Shown here piece by piece: positions 8,018 to 16,219 of a DNA stretch of 33,639 nucleotides (positions are counted from its first letter, which is position 1; every line of letters starts with the position of its first letter). The stretch comes from Bacillota bacterium. GTDB taxonomy: Bacteria > Bacillota > Bacilli > Alicyclobacillales > SLC66. The notes beneath the pieces are model-generated. The model had not been told where the DNA came from and ran no database searches. It was given only the letters and a program-made list of their open reading frames with translations. The translations under genes and the position numbers were made by a program. Where the stretch lies: the NCBI GenBank assembly GCA_021820975.1, contig JAKADA010000011.1, positions 32,804 through 66,442 of the forward strand, read 5' to 3'.

Positions 8018-10036
8018 ATGGAAATAGCAAGCATGGATGCATTGGCTATCAATGCGATCCGCACGCTTTCAATCGACGGAGTAGAACAAGCAAACTCTGG
8101 GCATCCTGGACTTCCTATGGGTGCTGCTCCAATGGCTTATGTGTTATGGACACGTTTTATGCGACACAATCCGCAAAATCCAACCTGGTATAACAGAGAC
8201 CGCTTTGTGCTATCAGCAGGACATGGATCGATGCTTCTGTATAGTTTGCTGCACTTGCTACAATATGATCTTTCAATCGATGACCTGAAACATTTTCGGC
8301 AATGGGAAAGTCGTACGCCGGGTCATCCTGAATATAAACATACACCTGGTGTAGAAACTACAACAGGGCCTTTGGGTCAAGGCTTTGCCAATGCGGTTGG
8401 ATTTGCTATGGCAGAGCGCTTTCTCGCTGCAAAATTCAACCGAGAAAAGTTTCCCGTCATTGACCATTATACATACGCCCTTTGTGGTGATGGGGATTTG
8501 ATGGAAGGTATTTCGTATGAAGCGGCATCTCTTGCCGGACATTTAAAATTAGATCGTCTCATCGTTTTGTACGACTCAAACGATATCTCTTTAGATGGCC
8601 CCACCACACGTAGCTTTACGGAAAATGTCAAAGAAAGGTTTTTAGCGGCAAACTGGAATTACTTGCGCGTAGAAAACGGTAATGACACACAAGAAATTGA
8701 GCAAGCGATTGCTCATGCTAAGCAATCGACAGGCAAACCGACCATCATTGAAGTTCGTACCGTGATCGGTTTTGGTAGCCCTGGTAAACAAGGCACTTCG
8801 GCTGCCCATGGTTCCCCGCTAGGTGCTAAGGAAACACAACTGGCTAAAGAGCAATATGGATGGAACTACGAACCGTTTTTTGTGCCATCTGAAGTGAAAG
8901 ATCATTTTGCAAGCAAAGTTAAGCAAGCCAAGGAATATGAAACGACTTGGACAACTATGATGCAAGATTATGCCACGCAATTTCCAGAAGAGGCAAAGGA
9001 ATTTTTCGCCACTATGCAGGGAGAGTTACCTGCGTCATGGGAGAAAAACCTCCCCTTTTATGATGTCGACAGTGAAAAAATGGCAACACGTAAAGCGTCC
9101 GGTCTTGCCATTAATGCGATTGCTAAAGGTATTCCTACTTTTCTCGGCGGTTCAGCTGATCTTTCATCTTCGAACGATACAACAATCAAAGGTGAAGAAG
9201 TATTTTGTGCAGACAACTTTAGTGGACGCAATCTTTGGTTTGGTGTACGAGAACATGCGATGGGCGCTATCTTAAACGGGCTCGCTTTACATGGTGGAAT
9301 ACATCCATTTGGCGCGACGTTTCTTGTCTTCTCAGATTATCTACGGCCGTCTATTCGACTCGCTTCGCTCATGAAACTTCCCATTGTCTATGTGTTTACT
9401 CACGACAGCATCGGTGTCGGTGAAGATGGTCCGACACACCAACCTGTTGAACACGTCGCTGCCTTACGGATCATTCCTAACCTCGTTACATTTCGACCTG
9501 CCGATGCCAATGAAACAACGGCAGCTTGGCGCTATGCACTTGTCCATCGGGATCGTCCCGTTGCTTTGGCGTTAACAAGGCAAACACTACCCATTTTGCC
9601 TAGCACAAAGGAACAAGCCGTGGTCGGCGTCGAAAAAGGCGGCTACATTGTTGCAAAGGAAAATAATTCTTCGATTGATGCACTTTTGCTCGCCACAGGA
9701 TCGGAAGTCAGTTTGGCTTTAGAAGTAAAGCAACAATTAGAAAGTGAAGGACTTTCTATTCGCTTGGTAAGCTTACCGTCATTGCGGTTATTTGACGAAC
9801 AGCCGCAGGCCTACCGCGACATGGTTTTACCGCCAAACGTCAAGGCACGCGTATCCATTGAGATGGAACATCCTTTTGGATGGGATAAATACGTCGGTGA
9901 CAATGGCATTGTGATTGGCATCGATCACTTTGGCGCCTCTGCCCCTGCTGCTATTTTGATGAAGGAATTTGGTATAACAAAAGAAGCTGTCATCGAAGCC
10001 GTAAAAACCAGTATGAAAAGGAGCCAAACGGCATGA
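8018..10036 (+). CDS. tkt: Transketolase
   Basis: Thiamine-diphosphate enzyme moving two-carbon ketol units in the non-oxidative pentose phosphate pathway. The ~672 residues match the family. Visible are the substrate-binding '[16 protein letters not shown]', the thiamine-diphosphate motif CGDGDLMEG with its downstream ND, the pyrimidine-domain '[13 protein letters not shown]', and '[19 protein letters not shown]'. The start is not certain: ATG 8018 lies 11 bases after AAAGG, TTG 8012 lies 5 bases after it, and ATG 8033 is also possible. The stop overlaps the transaldolase start as ATGA, so the two are coupled. Confidence 0.96.
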   Translation: MEIASMDALAINAIRTLSIDGVEQANSGHPGLPMGAAPMAYVLWTRFMRHNPQNPTWYNRDRFVLSAGHGSMLLYSLLHLLQYDLSIDDLKHFRQWESRTPGHPEYKHTPGVETTTGPLGQGFANAVGFAMAERFLAAKFNREKFPVIDHYTYALCGDGDLMEGISYEAASLAGHLKLDRLIVLYDSNDISLDGPTTRSFTENVKERFLAANWNYLRVENGNDTQEIEQAIAHAKQSTGKPTIIEVRTVIGFGSPGKQGTSAAHGSPLGAKETQLAKEQYGWNYEPFFVPSEVKDHFASKVKQAKEYETTWTTMMQDYATQFPEEAKEFFATMQGELPASWEKNLPFYDVDSEKMATRKASGLAINAIAKGIPTFLGGSADLSSSNDTTIKGEEVFCADNFSGRNLWFGVREHAMGAILNGLALHGGIHPFGATFLVFSDYLRPSIRLASLMKLPIVYVFTHDSIGVGEDGPTHQPVEHVAALRIIPNLVTFRPADANETTAAWRYALVHRDRPVALALTRQTLPILPSTKEQAVVGVEKGGYIVAKENNSSIDALLLATGSEVSLALEVKQQLESEGLSIRLVSLPSLRLFDEQPQAYRDMVLPPNVKARVSIEMEHPFGWDKYVGDNGIVIGIDHFGASAPAAILMKEFGITKEAVIEAVKTSMKRSQTA

Positions 10037-11130
10037 GCAAACTTCATGAACTAAATGCCCTTGGGCAAAGCCCTTGGCTAGATTACATCCGGAAAGACAT
10101 GGTTGAAAATGGGGAATTAGCCCATTTGGTCGAACAAGGGGTTCGCGGTGTTACATCGAATCCTACGATATTTGAAAATGCCATCGCAAAAAGTGATCTT
10201 TATCAAAAAGATATCGAACGGTTGGCTCGCGAAAACAAAAGCACCACAGAAATTTACGATTTACTAGCTTTTTCAGATATTCAAAAAGCGGCTGACGTTC
10301 TACGCCCCGTCTATGATGAATCGAATGGAGCGGATGGCTTTGTTAGTCTCGAAGTACCACCTGATATGTGCGATAACCATCAAGAAACAATTACAGAAGC
10401 CAAGCGCATTTTTGCTGCAGTAAATCGCCCCAATCTAATGGTTAAAGTCCCTTCCACTCAAGAAGGTCTGCTCGCCATTACTGAACTGATCAGCGATGGA
10501 ATCAATGTCAATGTCACTTTAATGTTTACACAACAAGATTATCTTGATGTTGCACGCGCTTATATCGATGGGCTTGAAAAACGTAGATCAAAAGGTGCCG
10601 ACATCAGCCATGTAGCGTCCGTTGCAAGCGTTTTTGTCAGTCGCATTGATTCTGCTGTAGAGAGTCTCGTGGATGACGACCTTTTAAAGCGTCTTGCGGG
10701 CAAAGCAGCTATAGCTAACACGCGAAAAATTTATGAATTATTCCAGAAAGAGTTTGCTTCACCAAGGTTTCACGATTTGTTGGTTCATGGTGCTAAGGTG
10801 CAAAGACCTTTATGGGCTTCGACGGGTACAAAAAACAAATCCTTATCAGACACGCTCTATGTAGACGAACTAATCGGGCCAGACACCGTTAACACGATGC
10901 CGCCAGCTACGCTTGAAGCCTTTTTGTCTCGTGGGAATCCTGTCGTAACCGTGGATCAACACCGCGAAGAAGATGAAGCAATTTTGGCGTTATGCGAGAA
11001 ACAACAAATTAATCTTGTAAAGATCGGTGACGATTTAAAACAAAAAGGTTTAGCTTCGTTTGCAGAGTCATTTAATCATTTGGTGCAAACGATCGATGAC
11101 GTGCGCAAAACAGCCATTCAACACAACTAA
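10033..11130 (+). CDS. tal: Transaldolase
   Basis: Transfers dihydroxyacetone between sugar phosphates, pairing with the overlapping transketolase. At 365 residues it belongs to the longer transaldolase subfamily common in Actinobacteria and cyanobacteria, not the ~215-residue type of B. subtilis. Motifs are [13 protein letters not shown] near the N-terminus, SLEVPP, the Schiff-base lysine in [18 protein letters not shown], and [11 protein letters not shown]. The ATG overlaps the transketolase stop by 4 bases. Confidence 0.95.
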   Translation: MSKLHELNALGQSPWLDYIRKDMVENGELAHLVEQGVRGVTSNPTIFENAIAKSDLYQKDIERLARENKSTTEIYDLLAFSDIQKAADVLRPVYDESNGADGFVSLEVPPDMCDNHQETITEAKRIFAAVNRPNLMVKVPSTQEGLLAITELISDGINVNVTLMFTQQDYLDVARAYIDGLEKRRSKGADISHVASVASVFVSRIDSAVESLVDDDLLKRLAGKAAIANTRKIYELFQKEFASPRFHDLLVHGAKVQRPLWASTGTKNKSLSDTLYVDELIGPDTVNTMPPATLEAFLSRGNPVVTVDQHREEDEAILALCEKQQINLVKIGDDLKQKGLASFAESFNHLVQTIDDVRKTAIQHN

Positions 11131-11145
11131 TACAATCTGCACACT

Positions 11146-11178
11146 GTCTCCTCTCGATTATTTAGAGGAGACTTTTTT
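11146..11178 (+). terminator. Terminator of the tkt-tal operon
   Basis: Perfect arms GTCTCCTCT (11146-11154) and AGAGGAGAC (11164-11172), followed by six T. Confidence 0.9.
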
Positions 11179-11205
11179 GTACATGAATTTGGCTACAAGG
11201 TAAAA

Positions 11206-11243
11206 CACGAACAAAATTCAAAAAGTCATCATTTTCGTTCGTG
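11206..11243. promoter_or_regulatory. Inverted CACGAAC pair, operator candidate (PurBox-like)
   Basis: CACGAAC at 11206-11212 and GTTCGTG at 11237-11243 are inverted, and similarity extends to CACGAACRAAA. The pair ends 7 bases before the -35 of the permease promoter. The CGAAC cores and their 24-base spacing resemble the paired PurR boxes of Bacillus (core CCGAAC), but here the core is ACGAAC. Regulation by purines would suit an NCS1 carrier; this is inference. Confidence 0.4.
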
Positions 11244-11250
11244 AATTCTA

Positions 11251-11279
11251 TTGACTGTTTCTCTTAGTCGGGTGATACT
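11251..11279 (+). promoter_or_regulatory. Sigma-A-type promoter of the NCS1 permease
   Basis: TTGACT (11251-11256), 17 bases, then GATACT (11274-11279). This gives 5 of 6 and 4 of 6 matches with ideal spacing, 32 bases upstream of the start codon. Confidence 0.6.
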
Positions 11280-11311
11280 AGAAATTGAAGTCATCACACA
11301 GGGAGGTCATT

Positions 11312-12715
11312 ATGCAAACGCAAGAAGCATATGGCGATGAAGTATTGCACGTCGAACCTCATGGTATTGATCCGATTTCGGAAACAGAACGCCATGGCCG
11401 CACGCGCAACATTTTTACACTTTGGTTTAGCGCAAACCTCGAATTTGCCACATTAAGTCTCGGTGTATTATCTGTTGGTGTATTTGGTTTGAATATGTGG
11501 GAGGCGGCTTTAGCGATTGTGATTGGTACCGTAGTAGGTGCACTCGCTATTGGTGCATTAACTACATTTGGATATAAATGGGGTATACCCCAATTGATCC
11601 AATCCCGAGGCGCTTTTGGGTTTATTGGTAACATGTTTCCCGCCTTATTTAATTTTATAGCTGGTATAGGTTGGTATGCGGTCAATACAGTACTTGGTGT
11701 GTATGCACTTCAATGGGTACTTCCTATCGGATTTTTACCCGATTTACTTATTATGATTGTCCTACAAGCCATCGTTAGCGTTTATGGGCATAATCTTATT
11801 CATTTCGTAGAACGTCTTTCTGCTTTAATTCTTGCTGCTGTTTTTATCATTGTTACCTTTTTTGCTATTAGCCACGTTCATTTAAATATTGCTGAAAACT
11901 TGAAAACCGTAAGTAATTTTGGCGGTTTCTCCGGCGCATTTATTCTCGCTATCGGTGTTTCTCTTTCCTATATGATGGGTTGGATGACATTTAGTTCAGA
12001 TTATAGCCGCTATCTTCCCAAAAACACTTCAGCCAAAAAAGCTTTTCATGCTGCATTTTGGGGTAATGTCATCCCTTGTATTTGGCTCGAACTTCTTGGT
12101 GCAGCTCTCGCCACAGTAAAAGCTGTATACATTCCAACCGATGTTGTGTCTGGTATCTTGCCACACTGGCTCGGCGTTATCACGATGTTAGCCATTATTC
12201 TTGGCACACTTACCGCAAATGTCTTAAATATCTACTCCGGATCCTTATCTCTTCTGGCCATTGATGTCGCTTGGATTCGTGCTGTAGCACCAAAACGTTG
12301 GGTTGCTGCTTTGATCGTCGGTATACTTGGCGGAATCTTGTCTTATGTCGGCGGCCAAAATGATTACTATCAGAACTACAGCAATTTCCTTTATGTACTT
12401 GCCTATTGGGTCAGCCCGTGGTTGGCCGTGGTTTTACTGGATTATGTGTTATTTCGTCGGCATCGTGGCGATGTACGAGACTTCTATGAAAACGCAGGGA
12501 GTTTTCGTGCCGGTTTTTGGGCTTTTGCCATTGGTGCTCTTGTCTCGTCACTGTTTTTCAATCAATTGTACTTTACTGGACCTATCGCAAAGAGTCTCCC
12601 ACAAATTGGTGATATTTCCTACTATGTGAGCTTTATCGTGGCCAGTATTTTATACATCTGGTTTTCAGCCTCTGCACGCAAAACAGCACGTGTTACCGAA
12701 GCCAAGTTAGCCTAA
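11312..12715 (+). CDS. NCS1-family permease (cytosine/purine/allantoin type)
   Basis: A 467-residue inner-membrane secondary transporter with about 12 helices. Its N-terminus 'ETERHGRTRNIFTLWFSANLEFATLSLG' is the NCS1 (CodB/PucI/Fcy) signature before helix 1. 'GIPQLIQSRGAFGFIGN' and 'GWMTFSSDYSRYLPKNTS' are further family landmarks. It likely imports a nucleobase or related heterocycle with H+ or Na+; the exact substrate cannot be read. ATG 11312 follows GGGAGG by 5 bases; a TTG extension to 11285 is unsupported. It is a single-gene unit with promoter, operator candidate and terminator. Confidence 0.9.
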   Translation: MQTQEAYGDEVLHVEPHGIDPISETERHGRTRNIFTLWFSANLEFATLSLGVLSVGVFGLNMWEAALAIVIGTVVGALAIGALTTFGYKWGIPQLIQSRGAFGFIGNMFPALFNFIAGIGWYAVNTVLGVYALQWVLPIGFLPDLLIMIVLQAIVSVYGHNLIHFVERLSALILAAVFIIVTFFAISHVHLNIAENLKTVSNFGGFSGAFILAIGVSLSYMMGWMTFSSDYSRYLPKNTSAKKAFHAAFWGNVIPCIWLELLGAALATVKAVYIPTDVVSGILPHWLGVITMLAIILGTLTANVLNIYSGSLSLLAIDVAWIRAVAPKRWVAALIVGILGGILSYVGGQNDYYQNYSNFLYVLAYWVSPWLAVVLLDYVLFRRHRGDVRDFYENAGSFRAGFWAFAIGALVSSLFFNQLYFTGPIAKSLPQIGDISYYVSFIVASILYIWFSASARKTARVTEAKLA

Positions 12716-12725
12716 TGATAGTACA

Positions 12726-12765
12726 AAGCCCGCCACTTGTTGGATCAGGTGGCGGGCTTTTCTTT
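12726..12765. terminator. Terminator between permease gene and ccm operon
   Basis: Arms AAGCCCGCCAC (12726-12736) and GTGGCGGGCTT (12749-12759) followed by TTTCTTT on the plus strand. It ends the permease gene and, lying 3 bases beyond the ccmD-like stop, probably also the ccm operon on the minus strand. Confidence 0.85.
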
Positions 12766-12768
12766 ATC

Positions 12769-12915
12769 TTACGACGGTGTATTTGACCAATGATCAACCA
12801 TTTTTCTTAGATCATCAAGCTCTCTATGTAGCTTACGTTCCCTTGTTATCAAGACAATCATATAGAGAAATGTTCCTATCCACACGACTAAGGCTGCGGC
12901 TAAAACGTATCCCAC
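12769..12915 (-). CDS. ccmD: CcmD-like small membrane protein (48 residues)
   Basis: A short frame read directly from the minus strand: GTG start at 12915, TAA at 12769-12771. The protein begins MGYVLAAALVVWIGTF, one membrane helix over residues ~3-24, then a charged coiled tail TRERKLHRELDDLRKM. CcmD proteins have this form and stabilise the CcmABC complex around haem-loaded CcmE. AGAGGTG lies 7 bases before the GTG and overlaps the end of ccmC. As last gene of the ccm operon right after ccmC, the position is the usual one for ccmD. Confidence 0.8.
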   Translation of the reverse strand: MGYVLAAALVVWIGTFLYMIVLITRERKLHRELDDLRKMVDHWSNTPS

Positions 12916-12921
12916 GTGTTA

Positions 12922-13626
12922 TCACCTCTCATTTTGTTGTTGATGAATCTTCTTGCGAACTTGCTCACGTAAATCATCCAATGCATCTTTATCTTGTTGC
13001 AATAAGGTCACCATACGTAATAAAAAGAGGTAAAAGAAGATAAATACCGCAATGCTAAACAATAAGGTAATAACCATACTTGGCGGCATATTAAATCCCG
13101 AGGCAGTGATGACACTTGGATGGATACCTCGCCACCATGTCACCGATTCATGAATAATAGGAAGATCAATGGCAGCAACAATGCCAAAAATTGCGGATAC
13201 TCGAGCGGAACGATCCCGATTCGCGATCGATACCCTAAGCAAAAGGTACCCCACGTACAAAAACCACAGAATAAGCGTCGATGTGAGCGTTGGATCCCAT
13301 GTCCACCATACGTTCCATACAGCCTCACCCCAAATGGAACCACTCACTAGTACAAGCGTCGTAAAGACCAAACCAATCTCCGCCGACGCAGCAGCAAGTC
13401 GATCCCAAAAAACGCTCTTTTTTATCAAAAAAACAATGCTTGCAATTGCTGTGATTCCAAAAGCTAAGAATGCATCTGTTGCACTTGCCACATGATAATA
13501 TAAGATACGTACCGTATCGCCCATCTGAGCTTCTGGAGGCGACCAAATAAAATCAAGATACATACTAACGATCATCGCAATAAACAAGATAACTAAAAAG
13601 CCCTTACGAAATTGAACCAAGACCAT
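12922..13626 (-). CDS. ccmC: Haem exporter / haem-handling protein CcmC
   Basis: Six-helix membrane protein of the haem-handling family that loads haem onto CcmE. The tryptophan-rich motif reads WGEAVWNVWWTWDPTLTS (around residues 97-114), with periplasmic-side His in 'ILYYHVASA' and 'PIIHESVTWWRGIHP' as the axial haem ligands. The 234 residues match CcmC rather than the longer CcmF. ATG 13626 overlaps the ccmB stop by one base (TGATG). A GGAGG lies 4 bases before. Confidence 0.93.
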   Translation of the reverse strand: MVLVQFRKGFLVILFIAMIVSMYLDFIWSPPEAQMGDTVRILYYHVASATDAFLAFGITAIASIVFLIKKSVFWDRLAAASAEIGLVFTTLVLVSGSIWGEAVWNVWWTWDPTLTSTLILWFLYVGYLLLRVSIANRDRSARVSAIFGIVAAIDLPIIHESVTWWRGIHPSVITASGFNMPPSMVITLLFSIAVFIFFYLFLLRMVTLLQQDKDALDDLREQVRKKIHQQQNER

Positions 13627-14300
13627 CAAACCTCCACAAGAATCTCAAACAGCAAGCCAGGCATGACTAAAAACAGCACCGCATAACCAACTAAAACCGC
13701 CCACCACGCTGTCAAAAATCCCAGTCCTGAAGCATACCAAACAGCTTGTGTAATCGTCTGCACAGCAAGGAACAACGGAATGGCCAAAGGAAATAAAAGG
13801 ATTGGCACGACAATTTCCCTCAGATTACTGGCGCTTGCGACACTTGTCAAGAATGTGCCTAATGCCATAAAGCCTAGCGTACAAAGTACCATCGCTACTA
13901 TAAAAAGCATCGGCACTTGCGGAACAGATTGCCGAAGAACAACCATAAAAACCGGTACTAAGACAAGTTCAATGAGAACCATAAAAAGGGTATTCGATAA
14001 GACTCGCGCATAAAAGACGACACTACGATCAATAGGTGCCATAAGGGCTCCCAATAGTGCCCCATCCCAGCGCTCCTTATCATCTTGCCGATTAAGTCCA
14101 AGGTAGCCAGCTATAAAAATCAGCACCCACAATATAGAAGGCAGTGAATGCAGTTCAAACGCGCTCCATCCCGACACAGAGAAACCAAAAAGCACGACGA
14201 GCAAGCCAGCAAACGTCACAGCCGATACAAAAAGTGTCTTTGTACGAAATTCTATCGCCAAGTCCTTACTTGTGAGCACAAAAAGGCTACGCAGATACAT
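13626..14300 (-). CDS. ccmB: Haem exporter permease subunit CcmB
   Basis: About 224 residues with six membrane helices. The opening 'LFVLTSKDLAIEFRTKT' and 'RQDDKERWDGALLGALMAPIDRSVVFYARVL' are typical of CcmB. It forms the membrane part of the CcmAB ABC transporter, which drives release of holo-CcmE from CcmC. ATG 14300 overlaps the ccmA stop as TGATG; an upstream TTG at 14303 is less likely. Confidence 0.92.
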   Translation of the reverse strand: MYLRSLFVLTSKDLAIEFRTKTLFVSAVTFAGLLVVLFGFSVSGWSAFELHSLPSILWVLIFIAGYLGLNRQDDKERWDGALLGALMAPIDRSVVFYARVLSNTLFMVLIELVLVPVFMVVLRQSVPQVPMLFIVAMVLCTLGFMALGTFLTSVASASNLREIVVPILLFPLAIPLFLAVQTITQAVWYASGLGFLTAWWAVLVGYAVLFLVMPGLLFEILVEV

Positions 14301-14941
14301 CAAGTCAATCCCCCTTGAAGCAGGTAGCCGCCATCGATGGTAACGCGCCGTGTCGCTAACTTCATAACTTGCTTCTCATCATGACTGACAAAAATTACAC
14401 CAGAGCCTTCTTTAGCAAAGCTTTCAAACCATGATTCAGCTAGAAGTGTGTGCCGTGCGTCAAGACCATCAAATGGTTCATCTAATAAAAGAATTTGCGG
14501 CTTTGGTAGTAGGGCCCGCGCGATGGAAACTCTTTGCCTCATCCCCTTTGACAAGGTCTTTGTCATTTCATCAGCATCCAATGATAAATGAACCTTTTCC
14601 AACCATAATGCAACTTGATCTTTGGGATCTACCACGCGATACAGTTTGGCATAATAAAGTAGATTTTCCCGCACAGTCAAATCCCCGTATAACATCGACT
14701 CTTGAAATACTACGCCGATCGCTTTTCGAACTGATGCCGTTACTGGTTGACCTAGTACCTCAATAGTACCTTTTGTCGGCCTAGACAGCCCTGCCATGAC
14801 GCGTAATAGTGTGGTTTTACCGCTGCCATTTAAACCTTGCAGGCCAACCATTTCACCTTTTTCTAAGGCGAAATTCACTTCGGACAAAAGCATACGATGG
14901 CCTACTTCTTTACAAACATTACTAAGTGTAAGCAAGTTCAT
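14300..14941 (-). CDS. ccmA: Haem exporter ATPase CcmA
   Basis: A 213-residue ABC ATPase. Walker A GLNGSGKTT is at residues 36-44, the signature is TLSKGMRQR, Walker B is QILLLDEPFDGLD, and the switch His is in VSHDEKQ. With CcmB it forms the ATPase that releases holo-CcmE. ATG 14941 lies 1 base after the TAA of the preceding gene with no clear ribosome site, which implies translational coupling. An in-frame extension to 14983 is within the upstream gene and is rejected. Confidence 0.92.
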   Translation of the reverse strand: MNLLTLSNVCKEVGHRMLLSEVNFALEKGEMVGLQGLNGSGKTTLLRVMAGLSRPTKGTIEVLGQPVTASVRKAIGVVFQESMLYGDLTVRENLLYYAKLYRVVDPKDQVALWLEKVHLSLDADEMTKTLSKGMRQRVSIARALLPKPQILLLDEPFDGLDARHTLLAESWFESFAKEGSGVIFVSHDEKQVMKLATRRVTIDGGYLLQGGLT

Positions 14942-14942
14942 A

Positions 14943-15881
14943 TTATCCACGGTCAGCGCGCAGCGATAATTCGACATCCACAACTTTATCTTTGCACATC
15001 GTCCGTTGCGTCACATACTCAGATTCGGTTAGTTCACCTGCATCATGTTGTTTCTCTAAATCAAGCCAGCGCTTCATCAGATCATTTTTTGCACGAAGCA
15101 ATTCTTGCCTACTTGCATCTTGAACAGGAGAAACACGGCGCCTTGTCTGCCCAGATCGGCGAATCGATAAGATACCAACTGCAAGAATCAACACCGCTAG
15201 CACAAGGTTAGTTACTGCTTCAAAATCAGCAGAACGTTGGTTATACGAATTAAGTATAGGCAATCCAGGCAACGGTTTTGCCTGTTTACCATTTGCTGTA
15301 GGCAACATCGTCATCGACAATTGCCAGGGCGTATTTGGCTGTAAAGCTAACTTGGCAAATCGCCGAAATATCATATGATTGGCCGTAAAGGTGGTTGATA
15401 CAGTCTCAAATCCACCTTCTGCAGAAAGCGCCAAGGACCCTTCAGGGATCGCTACAAAAAATGATCGAACAACAAATGGTGATGATAACACCAAGTTCGC
15501 ACCTTGATCTTGAAATGGGACGCTTGCTTGAAGCGAAAAAGTCGTCATGCCGGGATGAATTAGCGCAACCAAACGTTGATTTGAAATTTGCTTAGGCGTT
15601 GTATTGCCGCCTAGGAACCGAACATTTGTAAGCCCTTGTAAAAGAGGCACTTTTACCTGTTGCGAAAGCCCTGAACCGTTATACAATTGGATTGTATCGA
15701 CAAGCAAAACTTGCTGATCATTTTTGGTTGGCATGGCAACAATCTGTTCTTGATTGATATACAACGAGTTAGTGTTGATCGCGGCAGCATTAACTGGCCA
15801 TGCGTACATAAGAAACAACATCAAACCGACAACCACGAAACTTGCTCTTACTTGTTTAACGAAAGGACCATGTGCTCTCAT
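14943..15881 (-). CDS. Unknown envelope protein of the ccm operon with CcmI-like tail
   Basis: A 312-residue protein. An N-terminal signal anchor (residues ~13-32, ASFVVVGLMLFLMYAWPVNA) is followed by an extracytoplasmic beta-rich domain (~35-215), a second membrane helix (~226-244, NLVLAVLILAVGILSIRR) and a cytoplasmic helical tail. The tail's 'DLEKQHDAGELTESEYVTQR' repeats the pattern of the next gene's 'DLEYDRHMGKVNEQSYLVVR' and of CcmI proteins. No known Ccm subunit has this layout to my knowledge. It overlaps its upstream neighbour by 4 bases and ccmA follows at once, so it is an integral operon member. A role in presenting apocytochrome or linking to CcmA is speculation. Confidence 0.7.
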   Translation of the reverse strand: MRAHGPFVKQVRASFVVVGLMLFLMYAWPVNAAAINTNSLYINQEQIVAMPTKNDQQVLLVDTIQLYNGSGLSQQVKVPLLQGLTNVRFLGGNTTPKQISNQRLVALIHPGMTTFSLQASVPFQDQGANLVLSSPFVVRSFFVAIPEGSLALSAEGGFETVSTTFTANHMIFRRFAKLALQPNTPWQLSMTMLPTANGKQAKPLPGLPILNSYNQRSADFEAVTNLVLAVLILAVGILSIRRSGQTRRRVSPVQDASRQELLRAKNDLMKRWLDLEKQHDAGELTESEYVTQRTMCKDKVVDVELSLRADRG

Positions 15882-16219
15882 CGCGTGGCCTCATCTGCAT
15901 GTAGACGTTGCAACTCTTGTTCCACTTGCTGTGCAATGTGTTCTCTCACCGTTTGTTCTGCTTTTTCTACCTGATTCAATGTTGATAATAGCTCGTCTCG
16001 AACAACGAGATAACTTTGTTCATTCACTTTACCCATATGCCGGTCATACTCTAAATCAGCTAACTGGGCATACGTAAGATCCTTTTGCCCGAGAACAGTA
16101 ACCACTTCATCACTCACATCATAAGAAGATATTCGGATATGGCGAGAAAACAGAAAGGGCCAAGCAAGGATAACCAAACTAATCACCGTAAAGATGAGCA
16201 AAGCGACATTATAATGCAT
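15878..16219 (-). CDS. CcmI-like cytochrome c biogenesis protein
   Basis: A 113-residue protein with one N-terminal membrane helix (residues ~5-25) and a helical tail. The segment 'QLADLEYDRHMGKVNEQSYLVVRDELL' matches the 'L..LE.D...GK....EY...R.EL' pattern at the start of CcmI/CycH proteins. The TPR part of full-length CcmI is absent. It overlaps ccmF by 11 bases and the next gene by 4 bases (ATGA). Confidence 0.65.
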   Translation of the reverse strand: MHYNVALLIFTVISLVILAWPFLFSRHIRISSYDVSDEVVTVLGQKDLTYAQLADLEYDRHMGKVNEQSYLVVRDELLSTLNQVEKAEQTVREHIAQQVEQELQRLHADEATR

